Source: Chloroflexota bacterium
GTDB taxonomy: Bacteria; Chloroflexota; Dehalococcoidia; Lucifugimonadales; Australimonadaceae
Assembly (NCBI GenBank): GCA_022574265.1
Contig: JACZSI010000019.1
Location: 1-17,662, forward strand
Length of the DNA: 17,662 nt
Direction: 5' to 3'
The notes beneath the pieces were generated by a model. It did no database searches. It was not told the DNA's origin and worked only from the letters and a program-made list of their open reading frames with translations. The translations under genes were made by a program, and so were the position numbers. Every line of letters starts with the position of its first letter. Within the stretch, counting starts at the first letter, position 1. Of the stretch, positions 1 to 8,000 are shown one piece after another.

Positions 1-9
1 GCTCAAGCG

Positions 10-1482
<1,473 letters not shown>

Positions 1483-1485
1483 GCC

Positions 1486-2088
1486 GTGGAGTGGCTTCTG
1501 GTGCCGGCGGCGTACCTGCTCGGGAGCGTGCAGCCGGGGCTCATCGTGGTGAAGCTCACGATGGACGTGGACGTCCGCACGCTCGGCAGCGGCCGCACCG
1601 GCATGACGAACGTGCTGCGGACCGCGGGCAAGCGCGCCGCGGCGGTCGTCTTCCTGGCGGACGCCGGCAAGGGGCTCGCGGCCGTGCTCGCCGCGCGGGC
1701 TCTCACTGACGAGCCTCTCGTGCACGCCGCGGTGGGGACGGCGGTCCTCGTGGGCCACGTGTGGCCTGTCTTCGCGGGATTCCGCGGGGGCCGGGGCATC
1801 GCCACGGGCGTCGCCACGACGCTCGGCATCGACCCGTGGGCGTCCCTCGCGGGGGTGGGTACATTCTTGCCCGTGCTCGGCGTCTCCCGGTACGTGTCGC
1901 TGGCGTCCGTCGTCTCGGTGATCGCGGCCGTCGCGGCGTTCGCGGTGCGTGCCGCGTTCTTCGACGCTCCTGCCGCCTATCTGGGCTACTTCGTCGCCGG
2001 CGCGGTGCTGATCATCGCGACGCACCGTGACAACATCCGGCGGCTGCTCCGCGGCGAGGAGCGGCGGCTGGGCGGGCGGGCGGCGTGA
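1486..2088 (+). CDS. plsY: Acyl-phosphate:glycerol-3-phosphate acyltransferase PlsY
   Basis: PlsY is an integral membrane enzyme that transfers the acyl group of acyl-phosphate to glycerol-3-phosphate, giving lysophosphatidate, the first step of phospholipid synthesis. The 200-residue length and several hydrophobic segments fit the family. Its motifs appear in order: an N-terminal YLLGSVQPG, then LGSGRTGMTNVLR (usually GSGNIGATNVLR), ADAGKG, GHVWPVFAGFRGGRGIATG, SRYVSLASVV, and C-terminal HRDNIRRLLRGEE. The second motif departs from the textbook form (R-T-G-M where N-I-G-A is common), but its Gly, Ser, Thr and Asn positions are kept. The start is taken as the GTG at 1486, immediately after the der stop codon, because the first motif begins about ten residues in. 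No strong ribosome-binding site is visible, so translation may be coupled to der. Confidence 0.9.
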   Translation: MEWLLVPAAYLLGSVQPGLIVVKLTMDVDVRTLGSGRTGMTNVLRTAGKRAAAVVFLADAGKGLAAVLAARALTDEPLVHAAVGTAVLVGHVWPVFAGFRGGRGIATGVATTLGIDPWASLAGVGTFLPVLGVSRYVSLASVVSVIAAVAAFAVRAAFFDAPAAYLGYFVAGAVLIIATHRDNIRRLLRGEERRLGGRAA

Positions 2089-2121
2089 GTTCGGCGGGGG
2101 CCGCCCCGGACGTACTCGCCC

Positions 2122-2150
2122 TTGGGGGGGCCTATCGCGTATGCTATGTC
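2122..2150 (+). promoter_or_regulatory. Possible infC-rpmI-rplT promoter
   Basis: TTGGGG at 2122-2127 and TATGTC at 2145-2150 are separated by 17 bases, in the 127-base gap between plsY and infC. TATGCT at 2140-2145 is an alternative -10 box without a well-spaced -35. Both matches are partial, so this is a weak call. A leader from about 2157 would contain the GC-rich inverted repeat GCTGG (2163-2167) / CCAGC (2180-2184). Confidence 0.3.
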
Positions 2151-2199
2151 GCGTAGCGCCCGCTGGAGGGCCACCTGGGCCAGCACGAAGCCACCGGGC

Positions 2200-2218
2200 G
2201 AGGTAAGGGCAGAGCATC
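2200..2218 (+). promoter_or_regulatory. infC ribosome-binding site and ATC start codon
   Basis: GAGGTAAGG lies at 2200-2208 and is followed by ATC at 2216-2218. The infC frame has a TAA stop at 2204-2206, and no ATG, GTG or TTG occurs between it and a TTG at 2267. The conserved IF3 N-terminus (REYRVNDRIRIPEVRL) lies between the ATC and that TTG. The spacing of 7 to 11 bases from the purine-rich run to the ATC is suitable for initiation. Confidence 0.65.
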
Positions 2219-3025
2219 GCTAGGGAATATCGCGTTAACGATCGGATCCGGATCCCTGAGGTCCGGTTGGTCGCCGAGGACGGCACGCAACTTGGCGTCA
2301 TGCCCACGCGGGACGCGATGGCCCTCGCCCGCGAGCAGGACCTGGACCTCGTCGAGGTCGCGCCGAACTCCGTGCCACCCGTCTGCCGCCTGCTGGACTA
2401 CGGCAAGTTCCGCTACCTCCAGTCGACGAAAGAGCGGGAGATGCGGAAGGGCCAGAAGTCCCACGGGATGCGGGAGGTCCGCTTCCGTCCGAAGATCGGC
2501 CAGCACGATATCGACTTCAAGGCACGCCTCGTCAAGAGGCTGCTGGGCGAGGGCAACAAGGTCAAGGTTTCGGTGATGTTCCGGGGCAGGGAGATCGCCC
2601 ACCCGGAGATCGCGGTGAACCTGCTGCGGCAGGTGCACGACGGTCTCAAGGACGAGTCCAAGCTCGAGCAGGCCCCCAACCTGGAGGGCCGGTTCATGAG
2701 CATCGTACTGGCCCCGGCGACGGCCCCGTCCAAGCCGAGCGAGCCGGCACCCGCAGCGCAGACGGCCGAGGCGACGGCGGAGAAGGCGCAACCGGCACGG
2801 GCAGCGCCGAGGCTGCCCGAGCCCGAGCCCGCGGCCGCCACGCCGGTAGCCGTGGCGGAGCCGGAAGCGGTCGTGGCGGAGACGACGGAGCCGGAAGCAG
2901 CCGCGGAGCCAGCGGCGGCCGTGGCCGAGCCGGCAACCGCCGCGGAGCCGGCCGAAGCGGCGGCGAAGCCCGCCAAGGCGGCGGCGAAGAAGGCCCCCGC
3001 CAAAGCGGCGGCGAAGAAGGCCTAG
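2216..3025 (+). CDS. infC: Translation initiation factor IF-3, probable ATC start
   Basis: IF3 binds the 30S subunit, checks start-codon and initiator-tRNA pairing, and blocks premature 50S joining. The family N-terminus reads REYRVNDRIRIPEVRL followed by EDGTQLGVMPTRDAM. The C-terminal domain carries KGQKSHGMREVRFRP, IGQHDIDFKARL and VMFRGREI, and the core ends at about residue 167. From the ATC at 2216 the product is 269 residues. Starting at the TTG at 2267 would cut into the conserved N-terminal domain. GTT at 2234 is the only other plausible near-cognate start before the conserved block. About 100 extra residues rich in Ala, Glu, Pro and Thr follow the core and end in lysine-rich repeats (AAKKAPAKAAAKKA). 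IF3 is usually about 170-180 residues, so this tail is unusual. rpmI follows after 34 bases and rplT after that, the classic operon. The ATC start suggests IF3 autoregulation as known for the AUU start of E. coli infC. Confidence 0.93.
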   Translation: MAREYRVNDRIRIPEVRLVAEDGTQLGVMPTRDAMALAREQDLDLVEVAPNSVPPVCRLLDYGKFRYLQSTKEREMRKGQKSHGMREVRFRPKIGQHDIDFKARLVKRLLGEGNKVKVSVMFRGREIAHPEIAVNLLRQVHDGLKDESKLEQAPNLEGRFMSIVLAPATAPSKPSEPAPAAQTAEATAEKAQPARAAPRLPEPEPAAATPVAVAEPEAVVAETTEPEAAAEPAAAVAEPATAAEPAEAAAKPAKAAAKKAPAKAAAKKA

Positions 3026-3059
3026 GGGGCCGAGACGAGGGACGAGGGGACGAGCTCGG

Positions 3060-3263
3060 ATGCCGAAGATGAAGACACACAAGGGCGCACAGCGGCGCTA
3101 CGGAGTCACCGGCTCCGGCAAGCTGCTCCGCATGAAGCGCAATAGCAGCCACCTGCGGCGCAAGAAGCCGCGGGCGGTGACACGCACGTACAGCAAGAAG
3201 CAGAGCGTCGACGCGACCCAGCGCAAGCGGATCTTGCGGCTGGTCCCGGCACTGAACAGGTAG
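3060..3263 (+). CDS. rpmI: 50S ribosomal protein bL35
   Basis: This 67-residue, very basic protein starts MPKMKTHKGAQRRYGVTGSG and contains NSSHLRRKKPRA, the hallmarks of bL35, a small structural protein of the large ribosomal subunit. Its length fits the family (about 64-67). The ATG at 3060 is preceded by a purine-rich run in which GACGAGG is repeated in tandem (3034-3047), with GAGGGG at 3045-3050 acting as the likely ribosome-binding site. It lies between infC and rplT, the conserved order in most bacteria, with only 7 bases to rplT. Confidence 0.97.
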   Translation: MPKMKTHKGAQRRYGVTGSGKLLRMKRNSSHLRRKKPRAVTRTYSKKQSVDATQRKRILRLVPALNR

Positions 3264-3270
3264 CGATCAG

Positions 3271-3636
3271 ATGGCACGCATCAAACGAGGGGTTGCGGCC
3301 CACCGCAGACACAAGAGGCTTCTGGCCCTGACCAAGGGCCACCGGGCGACGAGCCACAGCCTCTACCGCCGGGCGCACGAGTCGATGCTCCATGCGCTGA
3401 GCTACGCCTACCGGCACCGCAAGGAGCTCAAGGGCGACATGCGGAGGCTCTGGATCGTCCGGATCGGCGCCGCGGCGCGCGAGCACGGCGTTTCCTACAG
3501 CCAGCTCATGCACGGCCTGAAGCTCGCGGACATCGCGCTGGACCGTAAGGTCCTGGCGGACCTGGCGATGAACGACCGCGAGGCATTCGAGCAGCTGGCC
3601 AACGCCGCCAAAGAGCGGCTGGGCGCCGCCGCGTAG
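3271..3636 (+). CDS. rplT: 50S ribosomal protein bL20
   Basis: This 121-residue basic protein begins MARIKRGVAAHRRHKRLL and carries the bL20 signatures GHRATSHSLYRRAHE, RRLWIVRIGAAAREHGVSYS and LNRKVLADLA-like LDRKVLADLAM. bL20 binds 23S rRNA early in 50S assembly, and in several bacteria it also represses this operon by binding its leader. The start is the ATG at 3271, 7 bases after the rpmI stop, and no strong ribosome-binding site is visible, so translational coupling is likely. Its stop (3634-3636) lies 5 bases from the end of a convergent gene. I see no U-tract terminator, only a 5-bp GCGGC/GCCGC hairpin at 3615-3629 inside the coding end. Confidence 0.97.
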   Translation: MARIKRGVAAHRRHKRLLALTKGHRATSHSLYRRAHESMLHALSYAYRHRKELKGDMRRLWIVRIGAAAREHGVSYSQLMHGLKLADIALDRKVLADLAMNDREAFEQLANAAKERLGAAA

Positions 3637-3641
3637 GCCGC

Positions 3642-4091
3642 TTACTTCGACTCCACCGCACCGATGCCGAAGTGTTCCGCGTGGTCGAGCACGCGCCGCA
3701 GTGCGTCGATGCCGATGTGGCGCGGCGACGGCGAGGTCGTCCACAGCCCCACCAGCGTCTCGTGGATGTCGCTGAGCGGCATCGTTCCCGACGGCGAGAC
3801 GAGCAGCATCCTGAAGATCGTCTCGAGCACGGGCTGCCCCGCCGAGAGGTAGTCCTCCTGCTTCGCGCAGCTCTCCCGGGCGAGCCGGCGCATCTGCAGG
3901 AAGGACAAGGCCCGCCACGCGTCCGGGGTCTTGAGCTTCGCCAACGCCGCATCGCAGAGGCGGTCGACGACCACGACGGCGACCGAGCGGCCCTGGGATT
4001 CGATCAGGGCCGGCTCGACCGTGTATCTCGGGTCCTCGGGAGCATTCTCCTCTTGGGCCGTGGTGTCCTCGGGGGGTGCCTTCGTCGTCAT
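3642..4091 (-). CDS. Unrecognised 149-residue protein, last gene of the pheT-moeA operon
   Basis: I do not recognise this family. The protein is soluble, with no signal peptide or membrane segment. The first 35 or so residues are polar and Thr/Glu/Pro-rich (MTTKAPPEDTTAQEENAPED) and probably disordered. The rest looks mostly helical, with blocks such as VAVVVVDRLCDAALAKLK, FLQMRRLARESCAKQEDYLS and IDALRRVLDHAEHFGI, and two cysteines about 35 residues apart that form no close metal motif. Reality as a gene is supported by a strong ribosome-binding site, AGGAGAGG on the minus strand about 8 bases before the ATG. That site overlaps the moeA stop codon, and the 15-base gap to moeA places both in one operon. 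The codon use matches its neighbours. A role linked to molybdenum cofactor or tRNA charging is only a guess from position. Confidence 0.8.
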   Translation of the reverse strand: MTTKAPPEDTTAQEENAPEDPRYTVEPALIESQGRSVAVVVVDRLCDAALAKLKTPDAWRALSFLQMRRLARESCAKQEDYLSAGQPVLETIFRMLLVSPSGTMPLSDIHETLVGLWTTSPSPRHIGIDALRRVLDHAEHFGIGAVESK

Positions 4092-4106
4092 GGGTGAATA
4101 CCTCTC

Positions 4107-5468
4107 CTATGTGGTCAGATCCAGGTCTTCGGTTAGCAAACCGGCGTGGTCGGCCCAGTCGAGGAGCTGCACGACGGCGGTCTCCCCGGCTTTGCGCTCC
4201 GCTTGGTCCTCCGGACAGATGGCGAGCCCGTGGGCGAGCTCCATGGACGTGAGCAGGTTGGAGCCCTGAGCGCCGGTGAGGCGCGCATGGAGGCCGTCGG
4301 CCCTGCGCTCGATCGTCACGCGCGCGTAAACGCGGCGGCCGTCGTTGTTGTGGATCGTGTCGTCGAGGACCGCGCGCACGGTGGGCAGCGGGCGGGGCTC
4401 GGTGCCACGCATCTTGGCGATCGCGGGCCGGGCGAACTCGACGAGTGCCACCAGAGCGCTCACGGGGTTGCCCGGCAGCCCGAGGAGTGGGACCTTCCGG
4501 CCGTCCGGGGCATCGAGCAGCCCGAAGGCGAGCGGCCGGGCGGGCCGCATGCGCACCGCCCAGAAGTCGATGCTGCCGAGCTCGGCCAGCGCTTCCTTCA
4601 CCATGTCGAAGGCCCCGGCGCTCACGCCGGCCGAGGTGATGAGCATATCGGCGTCGAGTCCTTCCCGTAGCTTGGCCCGCAGCTCCGTCATGTTGTCCCT
4701 GGCGATGCCCAGCATCACCGGCTCGGCGCCCCACCGGCGTAGCGCCGCGGCGGCGCCGTAGCTGTTGGAGTCGTACAGCCGCCCAGCCTCACGCGGCTCG
4801 CTTGGGTCCTGGACCTCGTCCCCGGTGGCGAGCACCGCGATCCGTGGCCGGCGGACCACCGGCGCCTCGGCGTAGCCGAGCGAGGCCAGCAGGCCGATCG
4901 CGGGCGGATCGAGCACGCGCCCCTTGCGCATGACGAGGTCTCCGCTCGTCACGTCCTCGCCGGCGGGGCGGATGTGCTCGCCAGCATCCGGCGCACGGTG
5001 GACGGCGATGGACGTCAGCGGCTCGCCCGCGGCGCGGCGCGCCACCTCGTCGGTGAGCTCGAAGGGAACGATGGCGTCCGCGCCGTCGGGCACGGGGGCG
5101 CCGGTCATGATGCGGACGGCGTGCCCAACGGTGACGGGCACGTCCGCGAGCGCTCCGGCCTGGACCTGCCCGGCGACGGCGAGCGTCACGGGCGTGGCCT
5201 CGGAGGCTGAGGCGACGTCGGCCGCGCGGACGGCGTAGCCGTCCATGGCCGAGTTCGGCAGCGACGGTATGTCGAAGGACGCATGGACGTCGCGGGCGAG
5301 GGTCAGGCCGTCCGCTTCGAGCAGCGGCACGCCGGCCGCGGGCAGCTCGTGGACGAGCGCGAGCACGCGCTCAAGCGCCTGCTCGACGCTGAGCATGTCG
5401 GCGGTGCGCGGGTGGGCGTGCTCTTGCTCCGCGTGAGCGTGCTCGCTGGTGTGGTGGTGCTCCGTCAT
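4107..5468 (-). CDS. moeA: Molybdopterin molybdenumtransferase MoeA with His-rich N-terminus
   Basis: MoeA inserts molybdate into adenylylated molybdopterin in the last step of molybdenum cofactor synthesis. The 453 residues contain the family signatures: LPNSAMDGYAVRAADV near residue 75, the MoCF domain opening IAVLATGDEV, YDSNSYGAAAALRRWGAE, ITSAGVSAGAFDMVKEAL (usual SGGVSxGxxD, with the conserved Asp kept), RPARPLAFG and LLGLPGNPVSALVA, then the C-terminal domain IV. The first 20 residues carry seven histidines (positions 4, 5, 6, 10, 12, 17, 19), unlike the ordinary family N-terminus, and could bind metal. The ATG at 5468 overlaps the pheT stop in an ATGA junction, so translation is probably coupled to pheT. 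An alternative start would be the ATG of residue 25 (MLSVEQAL), just before the family core. Confidence 0.94.
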   Translation of the reverse strand: MTEHHHTSEHAHAEQEHAHPRTADMLSVEQALERVLALVHELPAAGVPLLEADGLTLARDVHASFDIPSLPNSAMDGYAVRAADVASASEATPVTLAVAGQVQAGALADVPVTVGHAVRIMTGAPVPDGADAIVPFELTDEVARRAAGEPLTSIAVHRAPDAGEHIRPAGEDVTSGDLVMRKGRVLDPPAIGLLASLGYAEAPVVRRPRIAVLATGDEVQDPSEPREAGRLYDSNSYGAAAALRRWGAEPVMLGIARDNMTELRAKLREGLDADMLITSAGVSAGAFDMVKEALAELGSIDFWAVRMRPARPLAFGLLDAPDGRKVPLLGLPGNPVSALVALVEFARPAIAKMRGTEPRPLPTVRAVLDDTIHNNDGRRVYARVTIERRADGLHARLTGAQGSNLLTSMELAHGLAICPEDQAERKAGETAVVQLLDWADHAGLLTEDLDLTT

Positions 5469-7864
5469 GCTCGTAGCGTGGCCCCCGTCTCTTTGGCGAG
5501 CTGCTCGGTGATCGCAGCAACGGCGTCTGTCAGCTCCTCGGCGCCGAGCGTGCCGGTGGACGACTGGAGCTCGAGGCGGTAGGCAACGGACCTCTTACCC
5601 GCGGTAAGACCCGCTCCGGAGAACAGGTCGAACAGCGTCGAGCGCACCACGAGGGGGTGGCGCTCGATGATGGCCTGGAGCCGCTCGGCGGGCACGTCGT
5701 CGTCGACCACGAGCGCGAGGTCCCGCATCGCAGCGGGGTAACGGGAGATGGGCTCGAAGTGGTGGCGTAGCTCCGGTACCTGCTCACCAAGCAGGCCGAT
5801 GTCGAGCTCGAAGAACGCCGCGGTGTCGACGGACAGGTCGTACGACGCGACGGCGCGCGGGTGGAGCTCGCCGACGATCCCGACAGGCTTGCCGTTGGCG
5901 AGCACGCTTGCGGTGCGCCCCGGATGCAGCAGGTCGTCGGTCGCGCGCTCGAAGCCGGGCGAGACGCCCAAGCGGCCGATGAGCGCCTCGACGACGCCCT
6001 TGGCGTCGTAGAAATCGAGGGCCCGCTCGGCATCCCACAGCGAGCGGCCACGCGGGCCGGCGAACACGCCGACGGCGATCTCACGCTCCTCCGGCAGGTC
6101 CCCCTCCCTGGGCAGGAATATGCGGCCTATCTCGAAGAGCGCGACGCCGGAGGCGCTCTGGCGGATCCCGGTGGCCGCCGCGCGGAGCACGGGGCCGCGG
6201 AGCGACGTGCGCAGGAACTCCTGCTCGCGGCTCAGGGGGTTCGCGACGCGCAGTGGCTCGGAGCCGTCGAGAACGGGCCCGAGTGCCGCGTCGGCGCCGC
6301 CCACGAGCGTGTAGGAGATGGTGTCCTGCATCCCGCTTGCCACGAGCAGGTCGCGGACCTCCTCGCGGAGGTCCCGCTCCGGCTGGGGCAGGAACTCCGG
6401 CACGCGGCCTGCCAGCGGGTCGGCCGGCACGGTGTCGTACCCGACCGTGCGCGCGACCTCCTCGATCAGGTCCTCGACGATGGCGATGTCGGTGCGCCAG
6501 TACGGGGGGACGACCAGCAGCTGGTTCTCGTCGATGGCGTCGACCTTGAAGCCCAACGAGCGCAGGACGGAGATGACCTGCGTCTGCGGGAAGCTGCCGC
6601 CGAGGACGCGCCGCATCTGCGTGCCGGTGAAGAGGATCTTCGGCGCTTGGATGGCCACGGGGTAGGTGTCGGAGACGCCGCGGGCCGCGACGCCGCCCGC
6701 CGTCTCGAGCATGAGCGCGGTGGCACGCCGCAGCGCGCGCTCGGCCAGCTCCGGGTTCAGCCCTTTCTCGAACCGGGACGAGGCCTCCGTGCGGATGTGC
6801 AGCGCGGCCGCGGTCCGCCGCGTGTTGATCGCGTTGAACGTCGCGGACTCCACCAGCACGTCGGTTGTCGTGGCGGTGGTCTCGCTGTTCTTCCCGCCGA
6901 TGACGCCAGCGAGGCCGACCGCGCGCTCCGGGTCCGCGATGAGGAGCATCGGCGGCCGCAGCGTGTGCTCGACGCCGTCGAGTGCGGCGAACCGCTCGCC
7001 GTCGCGGGCTGGGCGCACGACGACCGTGGCCTGAGCGAACTCGGCGAGGTCGAAGGCGTGCAGCGGCTGGCCGTACTCGAGCATGACGTAGTTCGTCACG
7101 TCGACGATGTTGTTGATGGGGCGCTGGCCCGCCAGCTCCAGGCGGCGGCGCATCCACTCTGGCGAGGGGCCGACCTTGACGCCGCGCAGCACGGTTGCCG
7201 TGTAGCGCACGCACAGCTCGGCGTCCTCCACCACGACGGTGATCGCGTCGGCGACGTCCTCGTCGCCCTCGTCATACTCAGCCAGCGGCTCGGTCACGGC
7301 GTCCTCGGAGAGCGCGGCGATCTCGTGCGCGATGCCAAGGACCGACAGACAGTCGCCGCGGTTCGGGGTCACCTCGACCTCCAGAACGTCGTCGGAGGGC
7401 AAGACGTCGGCGAGCGGCGCTCCGACGGGTGCGTCGTCGCGCAGGACCAAGATGCCCTCGTGGTCGTCCCCAAGGCCGAGCTCCTTCGCCGAGCACACCA
7501 TGCCGGCGGACTCGACGCCGCGGATGGTGGCCGCGGCAAGCTCCATCGGCTCGCCGGTCTTCCCATCGATGAGCTTCGCGCCGACGGTGGCGAAAGCGAC
7601 GCGCTGGCCGACGGCGACGTTGGGCGCGCCGCAGACGACGGTCTGCGTGCCCGTTCCGGTCTCGACGGTGGCAAGCTGGAGGCGGTCGGCGTTCGGGTGC
7701 GGCGAGACGTCCACGACGTTGCCAACGACGACGTTGTCCCAACCGGCGCTCGCGCCGGGGACGTACGTGGTCTCGAGCCCCGCCATCGTCAGACGGTGTG
7801 CGGTCTCGGCCGGCGGCAGGGGCAACGGCACGTATTCGGCGAGCCAGGAGAGGGGGACTCTCAT
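5465..7864 (-). CDS. pheT: Phenylalanine-tRNA ligase beta subunit
   Basis: This is the beta subunit of the alpha2-beta2 enzyme that charges tRNA(Phe). Beta carries tRNA binding and the editing of mischarged Tyr-tRNA(Phe). At 799 residues it has the full bacterial length. It opens with MRVPLSWLAEYV, then the EMAP/OB tRNA-binding domain (about 40-150, VSPHPNADRLQ, SAGMVCSAKELGLG), TPNRGDCLSVLGIAHEIAAL, the B3/B4 editing region (VTNYVMLEYGQPLHAFD, GLAGVIGGKNSET, EASSRFEKGLNPE), the B5 domain (RTDIAIVEDLIEEVARTVGYD), the catalytic-like fold, and a C-terminal anticodon-binding domain (ISRYPAAMRDLALVVD). The start is fixed by the conserved N-terminus, although no clear ribosome-binding site precedes it. 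pheS, normally just upstream, is absent. The upstream neighbour is divergent and moeA follows with a 4-base overlap. Confidence 0.97.
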   Translation of the reverse strand: MRVPLSWLAEYVPLPLPPAETAHRLTMAGLETTYVPGASAGWDNVVVGNVVDVSPHPNADRLQLATVETGTGTQTVVCGAPNVAVGQRVAFATVGAKLIDGKTGEPMELAAATIRGVESAGMVCSAKELGLGDDHEGILVLRDDAPVGAPLADVLPSDDVLEVEVTPNRGDCLSVLGIAHEIAALSEDAVTEPLAEYDEGDEDVADAITVVVEDAELCVRYTATVLRGVKVGPSPEWMRRRLELAGQRPINNIVDVTNYVMLEYGQPLHAFDLAEFAQATVVVRPARDGERFAALDGVEHTLRPPMLLIADPERAVGLAGVIGGKNSETTATTTDVLVESATFNAINTRRTAAALHIRTEASSRFEKGLNPELAERALRRATALMLETAGGVAARGVSDTYPVAIQAPKILFTGTQMRRVLGGSFPQTQVISVLRSLGFKVDAIDENQLLVVPPYWRTDIAIVEDLIEEVARTVGYDTVPADPLAGRVPEFLPQPERDLREEVRDLLVASGMQDTISYTLVGGADAALGPVLDGSEPLRVANPLSREQEFLRTSLRGPVLRAAATGIRQSASGVALFEIGRIFLPREGDLPEEREIAVGVFAGPRGRSLWDAERALDFYDAKGVVEALIGRLGVSPGFERATDDLLHPGRTASVLANGKPVGIVGELHPRAVASYDLSVDTAAFFELDIGLLGEQVPELRHHFEPISRYPAAMRDLALVVDDDVPAERLQAIIERHPLVVRSTLFDLFSGAGLTAGKRSVAYRLELQSSTGTLGAEELTDAVAAITEQLAKETGATLRA

Positions 7865-7884
7865 CGGTGGGTGCTTGCGTCCAG

Positions 7885-7904
7885 TGCCGCCCGAATCGGC
7901 GGCA
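7885..7904 (-). promoter_or_regulatory. Stem-loop in the pheT leader
   Basis: A perfect 7-bp inverted repeat, TGCCGCC / GGCGGCA with a 6-base loop, lies between the predicted pheT start point (near 7915) and the ATG at 7864. No U-run follows it. It could be a regulatory or stabilising leader structure. It is too short to be a T-box. Confidence 0.35.
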
Positions 7905-7921
7905 GAATCGCGGCATCGGCT

Positions 7922-7950
7922 AGTATAGCGGCTCGCCGCGACCGCACCAA
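7922..7950 (-). promoter_or_regulatory. Promoter of the pheT-moeA operon
   Basis: On the minus strand TTGGTG (7950-7945) and TATACT (7927-7922) are separated by exactly 17 bases, matching the sigma-70 consensus at 4 of 6 and 5 of 6 positions. The predicted start near 7915 gives a leader of about 50 bases before the pheT ATG. Confidence 0.65.
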
Positions 7951-7982
7951 GCGAATCCTCCGATGGCTCCCTAGCGTAAGGT

Positions 7983-7988
7983 TATATA
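7983..7988 (+). promoter_or_regulatory. Possible -10 box of the lipoprotein thioredoxin pair
   Basis: TATATA stands out in otherwise GC-rich DNA just upstream of the ATG at 8001. A -35 match at normal spacing is not visible. If used, the start point would lie within a few bases of the ATG, giving a nearly leaderless mRNA. This fits the lack of a good ribosome-binding site there. Confidence 0.3.
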
Positions 7989-8000
7989 CCAGGCTGATCC

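Noticed and set aside
2093..2105. A GGCGG/CCGCC hairpin just after plsY as a terminator
   Set aside because: The stem is only 5 bp with a 3-base loop and no U-run. Such pairs are frequent by chance in DNA of this composition.
2089..2215. A small RNA gene or riboswitch in the infC leader
   Set aside because: Only a short GCTGG/CCAGC pairing is visible, and I recognise no known riboswitch core. An L20-type leader could not be supported from the sequence alone.
3106..4734. A 542-codon minus-strand open frame
   Set aside because: It crosses rplT, the small hypothetical gene and moeA in the wrong frame and has an Arg/Gly/Ala-rich composition without motifs.
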